64,000 nt of DNA from Streptomyces abyssomicinicus (GCF_008974245.1 NZ_BBZI01000006.1:20009-84008); one strand, 5' to 3'. Shown: positions 8,004 through 24,980, counted from the first letter of the stretch. Notes: generated from the sequence alone by a model not told the origin. Made by a program: numbers and translations.

Positions 8004-8531
8004 TCAGGACGGCTGCCGCCGGGGGCGCCGCCTGGCGGTGGTGATGCTGACGACGTCGGCCTCGGCGACGGTCCGCTCCCGGCGGGTGTCCGGAGCCGAC
8101 GACGCCTTCGCCCGGCCCTTGTTGCGGCGCTGACGGGCGATGGATGCCTCGGCGACGGCGCGGTCGTAGCGGTCCTGGAAGTGGTCGACGTCGAGACGGT
8201 CCTCGGGGTCCAGGTCGCGGATGGCCTCGAGGTGCTCCTCGAAGGTGCGGCCGCCGGCCAGCATGGGGTTGAGCCGGTAGGTGCCGCGGGCCTCGCGGAA
8301 CACCATGCGGGCGTGGATGAGCGACTGCAGGCCGCGCCCGGCCATGGAGCGGTGCACGCCGAGCTGGGCCGCCAGTGCCTCCTCGGTCACCAGGCACAGC
8401 CCTCCGTTCTGCTGCGTGCCCAGCAGTTCGAAGAGAACCCGGTAGGCGATGCCTGGCATGGCGGGCATGTACGCGAAGACGTTGAACGTGCCGACGGACA
8501 GCTCCTGCTGAATCGGCGCAGGCAGCGGCAT
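8004..8531 (-). CDS. Winged-helix DNA-binding protein, RepL-like
   Basis: The protein has 175 residues, starting at the ATG 2 bases after the stop of the upstream paralogue. A winged helix spans about residues 25-95: YRVLFELLGTQQNG, the recognition segment TEEALAAQLGVHRSMAGRGLQSL, and a wing ending RGTYRLNPML. The wing consensus (G-x-Y-x-L-N-P) is the one seen in RepL-type plasmid replication proteins and related regulators. The C-terminal third is basic (QRRNKGRAK, TTARRRPRRQ), which fits extra non-specific DNA contacts. It is co-transcribed with its paralogue, and the operon leader holds three large palindromes. Replication or copy-number control is an inference. Confidence 0.7.
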   Translation of the reverse strand: MPLPAPIQQELSVGTFNVFAYMPAMPGIAYRVLFELLGTQQNGGLCLVTEEALAAQLGVHRSMAGRGLQSLIHARMVFREARGTYRLNPMLAGGRTFEEHLEAIRDLDPEDRLDVDHFQDRYDRAVAEASIARQRRNKGRAKASSAPDTRRERTVAEADVVSITTARRRPRRQPS

Positions 8532-8533
8532 GG

Positions 8534-9136
8534 TCAGGCCTCCTCGGGTTTCTCCGGCAGCCGTGCGCCGGGCAGCCCCAGCGCACGGAACTCGTCCGGA
8601 ACGTTCGGATCCAGCGCGAGGTCGCTCAGCAGGCTGAGCTGCTCGACGGGGACGGTGACCCTGCGACCCGAGCCCCTGCCGGGCTTGGGAACGGCTCGGT
8701 AGCCGCCGCGCAGGGTGACGGCGGGCTGGAGCTGATAGTGACCCCGCCTGGGCGAGAACACCAGGCCCAGGTTCTCCAGCTTGTGGATGCTGCGCGACAC
8801 CTGAGGCCGGGTGAGCTGCAGGGCGTCGGCGATTTCCCGCTGCTTGAGGCACACGGCGCCGCCCACGTCCTGGCTGCCCATCAGCCAGAGCAGGACACGC
8901 AACGAGGTGTTGTCGTCGCGGAAGTACTGAGCCATCCAGCACAGGAACTCCAGCGAGTCCTGAGCGAAGTACCCGCCGATGAAGTTGCCCGCGCTGACCG
9001 GAGGACGGACCTCGGCCGAGTGCCCGGCCGGCAGGCGGACGAGATTGTCCCTGGGTCTGGGGGCGAGGTTGTAGGGGCTTTCGGGCGCGGGTGACGAGCG
9101 GGGTGACCGGTGGTCGTCCCGCTGCGGCTGGGCCAT
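8534..9136 (-). CDS. Winged-helix DNA-binding protein, paralogue of the downstream gene
   Basis: The protein has 200 residues, starting at an ATG with a very strong ribosome-binding site (AAAGGAGG). After a ~50-residue disordered N-terminus comes a winged helix (about residues 65-140): SLRVLLWLMGSQDVGG, the recognition segment KQREIADALQLTRPQVSRSIHKLENLG, and a wing RRGHYQLQP. It shares layout and several residues with the next gene (VLL-L-GSQ/T-GG..., wing G-x-Y-x-L), so the two probably arose by duplication. Its leader contains 21-bp inverted repeats and three 24-bp palindromes, probably autoregulatory or replication-related sites. Confidence 0.7.
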   Translation of the reverse strand: MAQPQRDDHRSPRSSPAPESPYNLAPRPRDNLVRLPAGHSAEVRPPVSAGNFIGGYFAQDSLEFLCWMAQYFRDDNTSLRVLLWLMGSQDVGGAVCLKQREIADALQLTRPQVSRSIHKLENLGLVFSPRRGHYQLQPAVTLRGGYRAVPKPGRGSGRRVTVPVEQLSLLSDLALDPNVPDEFRALGLPGARLPEKPEEA

Positions 9137-9178
9137 GAGCCCTCCTTTGTCGAAACCAAGACCCGCTCACCCTAGTCA

Positions 9179-9286
9179 GTTGCGCAGATAGGTAGCAACG
9201 ATGCGACCTATCGGCGCGTTCGCGCCGCGAAGTTACCTCATGAGGTAACTTCCGGTGGTCGCACTATTGCGCACATAAGTCGCAAT
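9179..9286. promoter_or_regulatory. Two related 21-bp inverted-repeat elements
   Basis: Positions 9179-9199 (GTTGC ... GCAAC) and 9266-9286 (ATTGCG ... CGCAAT) are two versions of one 21-bp element sharing TTGCGCA-ATA-GT-GCAA at matching positions. They lie upstream of the winged-helix operon, on either side of the first 24-bp palindrome. Operator or replication-origin repeats are both possible. Confidence 0.5.
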
Positions 9287-9351
9287 GGAAGGGCCGAAGT
9301 TACCTCATGAGGCAATCTCAGGGTGCCGAAGTTGCCTCATGAGGTAACTTC
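9229..9351. repeat. Three 24-bp palindromes (operator or iteron-like)
   Basis: The half-site GAAGTTACCTCA followed by its exact complement forms a perfect 24-bp palindrome at 9229-9252. Near-identical copies lie at 9296-9319 (right arm degenerate) and 9328-9351 (one change). Start-to-start spacings are 67 and 32 bases, the latter close to three helical turns. All are in the non-coding leader of the winged-helix operon. Confidence 0.8.
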
Positions 9352-10011
9352 TGAGCCATACGCACCTCTCTGACCTGCGGAAACGTAGGCCTCTTCCTTA
9401 TTAGAAGGTGCGGGCCGTCAGTGGTTCCCGCGCCGGGGTGCGATGGTGACGCAACGTCAGGAAACAGGGGCGCGGTCCGACCCCTGCGACCTGTGGAATC
9501 AGTGGTTCCGTCCGCGGACGGGCGGCTTCCGCCCCGGCGGGGGAGTTTTTCCTCCTGAAGCGCCCGGCCATTTCTCCAGCGAGGCTCAAGCGTTCCTCCA
9601 GCAGGGTGCGCCCCACACACCCGCTGACGTCTTCTCATGCTGCCGGCGGGGCCAAACCCGGCAGTGACGCCCGGCCCGGCAGCCCGTGTCCCGGGGGCGG
9701 GGCCGGAGGAGCCCCCGGGAGGTTCCGCGCGGCGCGGAGCGCCCAACGGCGCCGCACGGCCGCGCTTCGACGACGGAGGGCCGACCGCCGGCCCGCACCT
9801 GCGCGGCTCGACGACCGGGCGCGGCACCGCCGATCGCGCCGGAGGCGTGATGTCCCCCCGGTGACCTCAGCTGATCCGGCCAGGATGAGGCCCGCGAGTG
9901 GAAGCCGCCTGGAAAGCAATTGGAGAGGGACTGGAGGCCACCGCTCGACCGACACGTTTCGGACTAGCGTGCGACGCGAGTGGTCGACGGTATGCGAAGG
10001 GGGAGGCCGGC
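9352..10011. other. Intergenic, 660 bp, left edge of the biosynthetic cluster
   Basis: No gene is supported. Short open frames have poor codon bias and no domain. The region separates plasmid-like genes from the SARP regulator. The last 20 bases hold its ribosome-binding site AAGGGGGAGG (9997-10006). Confidence 0.45.
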
Positions 10012-10833
10012 ATGAAAATTCAGGTTCTGGGCCCGCTCGAGGCCCATGTCAACGGAGCGTCGATCGTGCCGTCCGCGGCCAAGCCACGACAGATCCTGTC
10101 GTTGCTGACGTTGTACCCAGGCAGAGTGGTGCCGGTACAGAGACTCATGGAGGAGATCTGGGGCAGCCACCCTCCGCAGAGCGCCCTCACCACGCTGCAG
10201 ACGTACATCCTGCAGCTGCGACGCCGTCTGAGCGCCGCCATGGGGTGTGACGCCGGCACCAGCGCCAAGGACGTCCTGGCCACCCGGCACAACGGGTACG
10301 TGCTGCAGATCCCCTCCGGCTGCGTGGACGTGCACCGCTACGAGGAGCTGACCGCCCAGGGGCTGGCGGCCTTCGAGGCCGGCGACAACGAGGGGTCCGC
10401 CCGGTGCTACCGGCAGGCCCTCGAACTGTGGGACGGCAACGCCCTGGTGGACGTCCGGCTCGGCCCGGTCCTCGAGATCGAGGTGCTGCGGCTGGAGGAG
10501 AGCCGGCTGGTGGCGGTGGAACGGCGGATCGACGCCGACCTGCGGCTGGGCCGGCACAGCGAGCTGATCGCCGAGCTGACCGAGCTGACCGCGCGCCACC
10601 CGCATCACGAGGGGCTCCACTCGCAGGCCATGGTGGCCCTGTACCGGGCGGGGCGGCAGGGTTCCGCCCTGGAGATCTACCGCAGGCTGCGGATGCGGCT
10701 GATCGAGGAACTCGGGGTGGAACCGTCCCCGCAGCTCCAGCGCCTGCACCAGGCGATGCTCACCGTGGACCCCCAGCTGGACCAGATGGCCGGACCCCGG
10801 CGCACCTCCACGTTCGACCTCTTCGCGGCCTGA
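10012..10833 (+). CDS. SARP-family pathway activator
   Basis: The protein has 273 residues, starting at the ATG six bases after AAGGGGGAGG; a longer frame upstream lacks a ribosome-binding site. The N-terminal ~100 residues are an OmpR-like winged helix (MKIQVLGPLEAHVNG, RQILSLLTL, ALTTLQTYILQLRRRL, GYVLQIP). The remaining ~160 residues form the bacterial transcriptional activation domain (VDVHRYEELTAQGLAAFEAGD, ALEIYRRLRMRLIEELGVEPSPQLQRLHQAML). There is no ATPase or TPR extension, so it is a small SARP. SARPs bind heptameric direct repeats and recruit RNA polymerase at biosynthetic promoters. It marks the left end of the cluster and is separated from the convergent NRPS by a terminator. Confidence 0.93.
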   Translation: MKIQVLGPLEAHVNGASIVPSAAKPRQILSLLTLYPGRVVPVQRLMEEIWGSHPPQSALTTLQTYILQLRRRLSAAMGCDAGTSAKDVLATRHNGYVLQIPSGCVDVHRYEELTAQGLAAFEAGDNEGSARCYRQALELWDGNALVDVRLGPVLEIEVLRLEESRLVAVERRIDADLRLGRHSELIAELTELTARHPHHEGLHSQAMVALYRAGRQGSALEIYRRLRMRLIEELGVEPSPQLQRLHQAMLTVDPQLDQMAGPRRTSTFDLFAA

Positions 10834-10870
10834 GAACACCGCCGGAACAGGACCGGACCGACGACCACAC

Positions 10871-10914
10871 GAACCGGTGGGGACGAGCCGCGCAGGCCCC
10901 GTCCCCACCGGTTC
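10871..10914. terminator. Bidirectional hairpin terminator between SARP and NRPS genes
   Basis: A perfect 15-bp stem has arms GAACCGGTGGGGACG (10871-10885) and its complement (10900-10914) with a 14-base loop. It lies between convergent genes, seven bases from the NRPS stop codon. Confidence 0.8.
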
Positions 10915-10920
10915 ACTTCG

Positions 10921-13900
10921 TCAGCGCAGTCGGCCGGCCACCTCCGAGACGTGTCGCAGGGTGGGGCGGGCGATGAAGCCGGCCAGGTGGGACATGAACT
11001 CCTTCTCCCCCTCGCGGCCCACGACGTCCGACGACACGCGCGCCAGCATGGTCAGCAGGGACACCGAGTCCCCGCCCAGGGCGTGGAAGTCGGGGTCCTG
11101 GCCCAGCCGGTCGGCGGGCAGCCCCAGGACCTCGGTCCAGATCTCGGCGATGGTCTCCTCCACTTCGTCGCGGCTCCCGGCGAACCCTCCGGCGTCGCCT
11201 GAGCCCTGGGAGGGGCCGGCGGAGCCGGAAGGCCTCGGCAGGGCGGAGACGTCCACCTTGCCGTTGTGCGTCAGGGGCAGTTCGGGGATGAGCAGGATGG
11301 TCGAGGGCACCATGTAGCGCGGCAGCCGCTCCCGCAGGTGGTCCTCGAGCAGGGGAAGCAGGACCGCGGGCGTGTCGTCGCCGGCGGGGACGGCCCAGGC
11401 GCACAGGGTCCGGTCGGTCGTCCCGGGGCGGGTCAGCCCCGCGGCGAAGGCGCTCGCCACCGACGGGTGTTCCTCCAGGATCCGGGCGATCTCCGCGGGT
11501 TCCACCCGGTGGCCGTGCACCTTGACCTGCTCGTCGGTGCGCCCCGCGGACTCCAGTTCCCCGGACGGCAGCAGCCGGGCGAGATCTCCGCTGCGGTACA
11601 CGCGGGTCCCGTCGGCCAGGCGCACGAAGCGTTCCGCGTCGAGATCCGGCCGGCCCCGGTAGCCGCGGGCCAACTGGTCACCGGCCAGGAACATCTCGCC
11701 CACCTCGCCCGGTTCGACGAAACGGCCCCGGGTGTCGAGCAGGTGGATGGCGGTGTTCGGGGTAGGCAGGCCGATCGGCACCGACGGCAGCTCCGCGTCC
11801 CGTTCCGGGTCGAACCGGCGTGACATGCAGCCGATCGTCGTCTCGGTCGGCCCGTACTCGTTGAAGATCCGGCACTGCGGGCCGAAGATCTCCTGCGCCC
11901 GGGCGGCCACCGCTCCGCGCAGCAGCTCGCCGCCGGCGACGACCGTGCGGAAGCCCACCGGCCGCAGCCCCAGCCTGCTGATGAGATCGAGGTGGGTGGG
12001 GGTCAGCTTGAGGGCGTTCGCGCCCGAGGAGGTGAGCATGTCCCGGAGCACCGTGTGGTCGAGGTCGTCGGGGACCAGGGCGACGGAACCGCCCACCAGC
12101 AGCGGCAGGAACAGCGCCGTGTTGGACAGGTCGAAGGCCAGCGAAGTGAACAGCGGGAACCGGGTCGTGGCGTCCACGCCGTAGAGGGGGATCGCCCAGT
12201 CGGCGAACACGGACAGCTGGGCGTGCTCGATCTCGACACCCTTGGGGCGGCCCGTCGAACCGGACGTATAGATGACGTAGGCCAGGTCGTCCGGCCGTAC
12301 CCCCGCCGGGACCGGGCGGCCGCCGCGGCCGGCCAGGTCCTCCACGACCGCCGCCTCGCAGCCCACCGGGACCAGGTCCCGCTTGGCCAGGTCCGACCCC
12401 ACCAGGCAGACGGAGACCCGGGCGTCCCGCAGCAGGCCCTTCAGCCGCTGGTCGGGATGGGCCGGGTCCAGCGGCAGGTAGGCCGCGCCCGCCTTGAGCA
12501 CGCCCCAGACGCCGGCCATCGCCGCGACGGTGCGGCCCACGGCGAGCCCCACCACCGAACCGCGCCCGACGCCCCGGTCCTGCAGTTCGGCGGCGACCGC
12601 GTCGGCCCGGCGGTTGAGCTCCGCGTAGTCCACCGGCCCCTCCGGGCCGGTCAGCGCCACCGCGTCGGGCGTACGCGCCACCTGGGCCTCGAACTGCTCC
12701 ACCACCGTGCCGGTCCGCGACAGCGGACGGGGGGCGGCGTTGCCCGCCCAGCGCCGGCGGTGGGCGGGGGAGAGCTCCTCCTCGATGGCGTCGAGGAGGG
12801 CCTCGGCCCGCTGCGCCGTGCCCGGTTCGTCGTGCCAGCCGATGGTGATCTCGGTGCGGCCGCCGAACTCCATCAGGTCGATCTCGGGAGGGCCGACGGG
12901 GCCCGAGTTCGGCAGGACGAAGACCTCGGTGGCCCGGAAGGCATCGGTGCTCAGGGCCGCCTCGTCGACGCGGCCCATGTGGGAGACGATCGCCAGGGCC
13001 GCGTACTTGTTCCGTGCGGCGGAGTACCCGTCCAGCTCCGCGATCTGACGGCGCAGCACGTCCAACGGCACCTGGGTCATCACGGTGTCGGCGCGCGCCG
13101 CCAGGTCGTGGTTGCCGGCCAGCAGCGTCAGCATCCGCTCGTGCGCCTCCTCCCAGCCGGAGTCGGCGTCCACCTCCAGCAGCGGGTTGTGGGTGAGGTT
13201 GCCCGTCGAGCGCAGTTCGGGGGCGTGCCGGCGCAGGTCCACCGGCACCATGAAGCGTCCGGTGTCCAGGCCACGGGCCCGGGTGACGGCCAGGGCCACC
13301 TTGGCGACGGCGCCCGGGTGCGAGCCGTCGACGGTGCGGCGGCGCCAGAAGAACCCCCGGCCGCCGCCCGCACGCCGGGCGCCCAGCGCGGACGGCCACT
13401 CGAGGTCGGCCTCGACGCCCGGCGAGCTCGTCACACCCCGGGCGTCCAGCCGGTCCAGAAGCTCGGCCTCGCTCACCGCGTCGGGGGCACCCTGCAGGGG
13501 CTCGCCGCGCAGGGCGCGGAAGACCTCCTCGGCCCAGAACATCAGGCCCTTGCCGTCCAGGGCGCCGTGGAAGGCACGGAACACCACCCGGGTCCTGCCG
13601 TCCCCGGAGGACAGCAGCACCTCGCAGGTGGGGCCCGGGTCGCCCATCAGCGGACGGTGCAGTTCGGGCGGATCGGCGGCCAGGTCGAGGCCGCCCGGGG
13701 GCAGCTCACGGACCTCGGGGGCCGTCCCGCTGTCCTTCCAGGTCATCCCGTCCCGGGTGAGCCGGGTGCCCGGGCAGGACCGGGCGGCCTGCTCGACGGC
13801 GTCGGCGAGCTGGGGCCCGGTGATCACCCCGGTTCCTTCGACGAGCAGGTGCATGACTCCGGGCACCGAGTCCGGGTAGACCAGGAACCATGCCTCCATC

Positions 13901-13947
13901 GGGGAGACCGGCCGGGTGTAGGGGAGGGGGACTGCCCCGATGGCCAT
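10921..13947 (-). CDS. Single-module NRPS, C-A-PCP, predicted asparagine-activating
   Basis: The protein has 1008 residues. A condensation-like domain fills about 1-410, with FHGALDG (126-132): the catalytic second His is present but the first His of HHxxxDG is Phe. The A domain (about 420-915) has TSGSTGRPKG, NEYGPTETT, a YRSGDLARL segment and NGKVDVSALP. Reading the binding pocket against the GrsA positions gives D-L-T-K-V-G-E-I-G-K, which matches the asparagine family of codes (Glu at 322 rather than the His of aspartate). The PCP (about 940-1005) has LGGDS. There is no thioesterase or reductase domain. It is transcribed after, and six bases from, the AsnO-like oxygenase, which supports (hydroxy)asparagine as substrate. 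The acceptor or donor of its C domain is unknown. Confidence 0.9.
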   Translation of the reverse strand: MAIGAVPLPYTRPVSPMEAWFLVYPDSVPGVMHLLVEGTGVITGPQLADAVEQAARSCPGTRLTRDGMTWKDSGTAPEVRELPPGGLDLAADPPELHRPLMGDPGPTCEVLLSSGDGRTRVVFRAFHGALDGKGLMFWAEEVFRALRGEPLQGAPDAVSEAELLDRLDARGVTSSPGVEADLEWPSALGARRAGGGRGFFWRRRTVDGSHPGAVAKVALAVTRARGLDTGRFMVPVDLRRHAPELRSTGNLTHNPLLEVDADSGWEEAHERMLTLLAGNHDLAARADTVMTQVPLDVLRRQIAELDGYSAARNKYAALAIVSHMGRVDEAALSTDAFRATEVFVLPNSGPVGPPEIDLMEFGGRTEITIGWHDEPGTAQRAEALLDAIEEELSPAHRRRWAGNAAPRPLSRTGTVVEQFEAQVARTPDAVALTGPEGPVDYAELNRRADAVAAELQDRGVGRGSVVGLAVGRTVAAMAGVWGVLKAGAAYLPLDPAHPDQRLKGLLRDARVSVCLVGSDLAKRDLVPVGCEAAVVEDLAGRGGRPVPAGVRPDDLAYVIYTSGSTGRPKGVEIEHAQLSVFADWAIPLYGVDATTRFPLFTSLAFDLSNTALFLPLLVGGSVALVPDDLDHTVLRDMLTSSGANALKLTPTHLDLISRLGLRPVGFRTVVAGGELLRGAVAARAQEIFGPQCRIFNEYGPTETTIGCMSRRFDPERDAELPSVPIGLPTPNTAIHLLDTRGRFVEPGEVGEMFLAGDQLARGYRGRPDLDAERFVRLADGTRVYRSGDLARLLPSGELESAGRTDEQVKVHGHRVEPAEIARILEEHPSVASAFAAGLTRPGTTDRTLCAWAVPAGDDTPAVLLPLLEDHLRERLPRYMVPSTILLIPELPLTHNGKVDVSALPRPSGSAGPSQGSGDAGGFAGSRDEVEETIAEIWTEVLGLPADRLGQDPDFHALGGDSVSLLTMLARVSSDVVGREGEKEFMSHLAGFIARPTLRHVSEVAGRLR

Positions 13948-13953
13948 GACGTG

Positions 13954-14973
13954 TTACCTCTCGGTCGGGGTGGCGGCCGGCGCGGCGCTCTGCAGGACCT
14001 GGCCCCCGGTCGGGCGCAGGGCGCGCGACCGCCGGTGGTCGAAGTGCACGAAGATGCGCTGGAGCCAGCGGTCCGCGCCGTCGTAGCGCGGAACGAAGGC
14101 GCTGCGGCCGTGCAGCGCCATGCGGTTGTCGACGAAGGCCAGGTCGCCCGGCTGCAGCAGCAGCTCCCGGTAGCTGCGTTCGACCGCCTTCTCCAGCAGG
14201 AGGAGCGCGTCGGTGGCCTCGCCGTCGAGGGCCACGGTGCTGCTGAAGTCGACCGTCAGGTCCGGGTCGTCGGGGCTGCCGGTCAGCACACCGCGCGGCC
14301 GGGCGCTGCCGGAGGGCATGTCGAAGGAGGCCGGGGCCTCGACGAGGAAGCGCGGCTCGTGCAGCACCGCGCGAACGGGAGCGGGCAGCAACGGGACGAT
14401 CCTGCGCACCGACGCCACCCGGAGCTTGGCCACGTTCTCGTGGTCGTTGCGCAGGCACATCAGGCCCACCAGGTCCGGACGCAGCGGGTGGAAGGCGTTC
14501 TCCGTGTGCATGTTCAGCTTCACGGAGCCGGCGTTGCCCTGGAAGGTCTCCATGCCCGGCACCGGCACCACGTCCTGCAGCAGGGCGCCCGACTTCTCCT
14601 TGTCGAAGGCGACGACCTCGCCCAGCGCCATGCCGATGAGCATGACGGCGGCGGCCGGCAGGGTCGCGGTGCGCTGCACCGAGCCGGGGACGGTCGGCGT
14701 CGCCGGCGGGCCGGCCGGCTCCAGTGGCAGGTTCCGCAGCAGCAGCATCGCGTCGGTGCCCGGGTCCCAGGTGAACTCGCGCAGCCGGGACCGCAGCCGG
14801 GCGGGCAGGTCGCCGGTGAGCCGGCGGGCGGCCGCCACCCAGCCGTCGTCGTCCACCAGACCGGGCGCGACGCCGGCCAGGGTGGCGGCCAGCTCGGCGA
14901 GCGCGTCGTGCTCGGCGCTGTCCAGGCGGAAGACCGCACCGGTGGGGTTCATCACCTCCGTGGGAGCTGACAT
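13954..14973 (-). CDS. AsnO-like Fe(II)/2-oxoglutarate L-asparagine hydroxylase
   Basis: The protein has 339 residues, with its ATG preceded by GGAGAACC. It belongs to the clavaminate synthase-like/AsnO/VioC group. The facial triad is visible as His156 and Glu158 in MHTENAFHP and His288 in ALHGRSAF. Arg302 or Arg306 in DRWLQR is placed to bind 2-oxoglutarate. Known members beta-hydroxylate free Asn or Arg before adenylation. Here the next gene in the operon is an NRPS with an asparagine-type code, so 3-hydroxyasparagine is the likely product (inference). A palindromic TAGGGG box lies in its leader, shared with the divergent MqnA-like gene. Confidence 0.88.
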   Translation of the reverse strand: MSAPTEVMNPTGAVFRLDSAEHDALAELAATLAGVAPGLVDDDGWVAAARRLTGDLPARLRSRLREFTWDPGTDAMLLLRNLPLEPAGPPATPTVPGSVQRTATLPAAAVMLIGMALGEVVAFDKEKSGALLQDVVPVPGMETFQGNAGSVKLNMHTENAFHPLRPDLVGLMCLRNDHENVAKLRVASVRRIVPLLPAPVRAVLHEPRFLVEAPASFDMPSGSARPRGVLTGSPDDPDLTVDFSSTVALDGEATDALLLLEKAVERSYRELLLQPGDLAFVDNRMALHGRSAFVPRYDGADRWLQRIFVHFDHRRSRALRPTGGQVLQSAAPAATPTER

Positions 14974-15089
14974 GGTTCTCCAATCATTCGCCAGGATGGA
15001 CTGAGGAATGCCAGGCGATTCCTCGAGCGAGGCTAGAAGCGGCCGGAAAGCCGGGCAACCCTTAACGAATCGGCCGGGGGTTTTCCGCA

Positions 15090-15107
15090 TAGGGGTGGAA
15101 ACCCCTA
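15090..15107. promoter_or_regulatory. Inverted TAGGGG box in a divergent promoter region
   Basis: TAGGGGTGGAAACCCCTA is a perfect 7-bp inverted repeat around GGAA. It lies between the divergent oxygenase and MqnA-like genes. Variants of the same core occur in other leaders of the cluster (25344, 26887, 46144, 48233). Confidence 0.6.
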
Positions 15108-15293
15108 GAGGAATTGGCCGTTTGCTGCCAGGCCACTTGATGCCGTCCATTGCCCGGCGGGGGTGCCGTGGCCCGGATGTACGGTTGCCGCACTCACAGC
15201 TCGTGGCGGCGACCGGAAATGTGTGCCGGAATCAGCGGTCGGAAAGCGGTGCCGGCCGAAGCCGCTATCCGAGGAAGACCGAAACCGGAAAGC

Positions 15294-16268
15294 GTGGGCA
15301 CCTCTTTGAAATCGACGATCGACATCGACGGCAGACGCGAACCGTTCCGTCCCCGCGCGGCGCCGCGGACCGACTGGTCCCGTGAGTTCGTCGGGGTCAC
15401 CGGGCCGCAGGACGGCACGGAACCCGTGCGGCCCCGGGTGGGACACATCTCCTTCCTCAACTGCGTCCCCCTGCTGTGGGGGCTGGCCAAGTCGGGTGCC
15501 CTCTCCGACGTGGACCTGACGGAGGCCAGCCCCGACATCCTCAACACGGCCCTCGCCGAGGGCCGGCTGGACATGGGCGCCATCAGCGTCTTCGAGTTCC
15601 TCAAGCACGCCGAGGACCTGGTCGCCCTCTCGGACATCGCGGTCGGCAGCGACGGGGACGTCCAGTCCTGCCTGCTCTTCAGCAAGGTCCCGCTCGCCGA
15701 CCTCGACGGCGCCAGGGTCGCCCTCGGCTCCACCAGCCGCACCTCGGTCCGGCTCGCCCAGCTGCTGCTCGCCGAACGGGTCGGGGTCCGCCCCGAATAC
15801 CACGTGGCCCCGCCCGACCTGCCCCGGATGCTCGAGGACGCCCAGGCCGCCGTCGTCATCGGCGACGCCGCCCTGCGCGCCGCCCGCCACGACGCGCCCC
15901 GGCTCGGCCTGCACGTCCACGACCTCGGCGGGATGTGGCGCGAGTGGACGGGCCTCCCGTTCGTCTTCGCCGTGTTCGCCGCCCGCAAGGAGTTCCTCGC
16001 CCGGCAGCCCGACGTGGTCCGCCACGTGCATTCCTGCCTGATCGAGGCGCGCGACCTCTCCATCCAGGAGATCGACCTCATCTGTGAGCAGATCGCGGAG
16101 CGGGCCGAATTCGACGCGGAAAGACTGAAGGACTATTACCTCCGGGGTCTCCGCTTCGATTTCGGCGAGAGGGAGCTGGCGGCGCTCACCGAATTCGCCC
16201 GAAGGGTCGGCGGCCCCGGAGAGGGATTTCCGCCCGACGTGAGGATCGACGTGATCCCGGCCCCGTGA
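15294..16268 (+). CDS. MqnA-type chorismate dehydratase paralogue
   Basis: The sequence PRVGHISFLNCVPLLWGL to the end follows Streptomyces MqnA closely: the conserved Asn in FLNC, DMGAISVFEFLK, SDIAVGSDGDVQSCLLFSKVPL, ALGSTSRTSVRLAQLLL, VIGDAALRA, VHDLGGMWREWTGLPFVFAV. MqnA removes water from chorismate to give 3-[(1-carboxyvinyl)oxy]benzoate, the first step of futalosine menaquinone synthesis. No mqnB, C, D or E gene is nearby; instead PKS1, with its acyl-CoA-ligase loading domain, starts 160 bp downstream on the same strand. A role in making the polyketide starter is therefore likely (inference). The start is uncertain: GTG 15294 (324 aa) or GTG 15426 (280 aa, the usual MqnA length). Confidence 0.88.
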   Translation: MGTSLKSTIDIDGRREPFRPRAAPRTDWSREFVGVTGPQDGTEPVRPRVGHISFLNCVPLLWGLAKSGALSDVDLTEASPDILNTALAEGRLDMGAISVFEFLKHAEDLVALSDIAVGSDGDVQSCLLFSKVPLADLDGARVALGSTSRTSVRLAQLLLAERVGVRPEYHVAPPDLPRMLEDAQAAVVIGDAALRAARHDAPRLGLHVHDLGGMWREWTGLPFVFAVFAARKEFLARQPDVVRHVHSCLIEARDLSIQEIDLICEQIAERAEFDAERLKDYYLRGLRFDFGERELAALTEFARRVGGPGEGFPPDVRIDVIPAP

Positions 16269-16427
16269 CGACGGGCGACCGGCGACGGGAACAGGGGGTG
16301 GCAGGGGTTCGGCGGGGCCGACCCGGTCTGTGCACACTGACGGAAAAACACTCCCGGCCGGGGCGCTGCCGGACGGTGGGTGCCGCCGAGAGGCCGAGAG
16401 GCCGACTCGAGAGACGGACATGGTGAC

Positions 16428-24872
<8,445 letters not shown>

Positions 24873-24980
24873 GGCACGGGCGAGGGGCGCGCGAGTGCCC
24901 CTCGCTCTGGCCTTGGCCTTGGCCCTCGCCCTCGCCTCGGCCTTCGTCCTCGCCGCGGTCGGCGTTCGCCCGCACAAGCT

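Noticed and set aside
9318..9827. Overlapping open frames in the gap before the SARP gene
   Set aside because: There is no conserved motif or credible ribosome-binding site, and codon bias differs from neighbouring genes.
10012..10833. Extending the SARP gene to an upstream in-frame start near 9898
   Set aside because: The SARP fold begins at MKIQVLG with a strong ribosome-binding site. The upstream residues have no family match.
15294..16268. Reading the MqnA-like gene as the housekeeping menaquinone gene
   Set aside because: No mqnB, C, D or E gene accompanies it and it lies between an NRPS operon and a PKS. Only the whole genome can settle this, so it remains a stated caveat.
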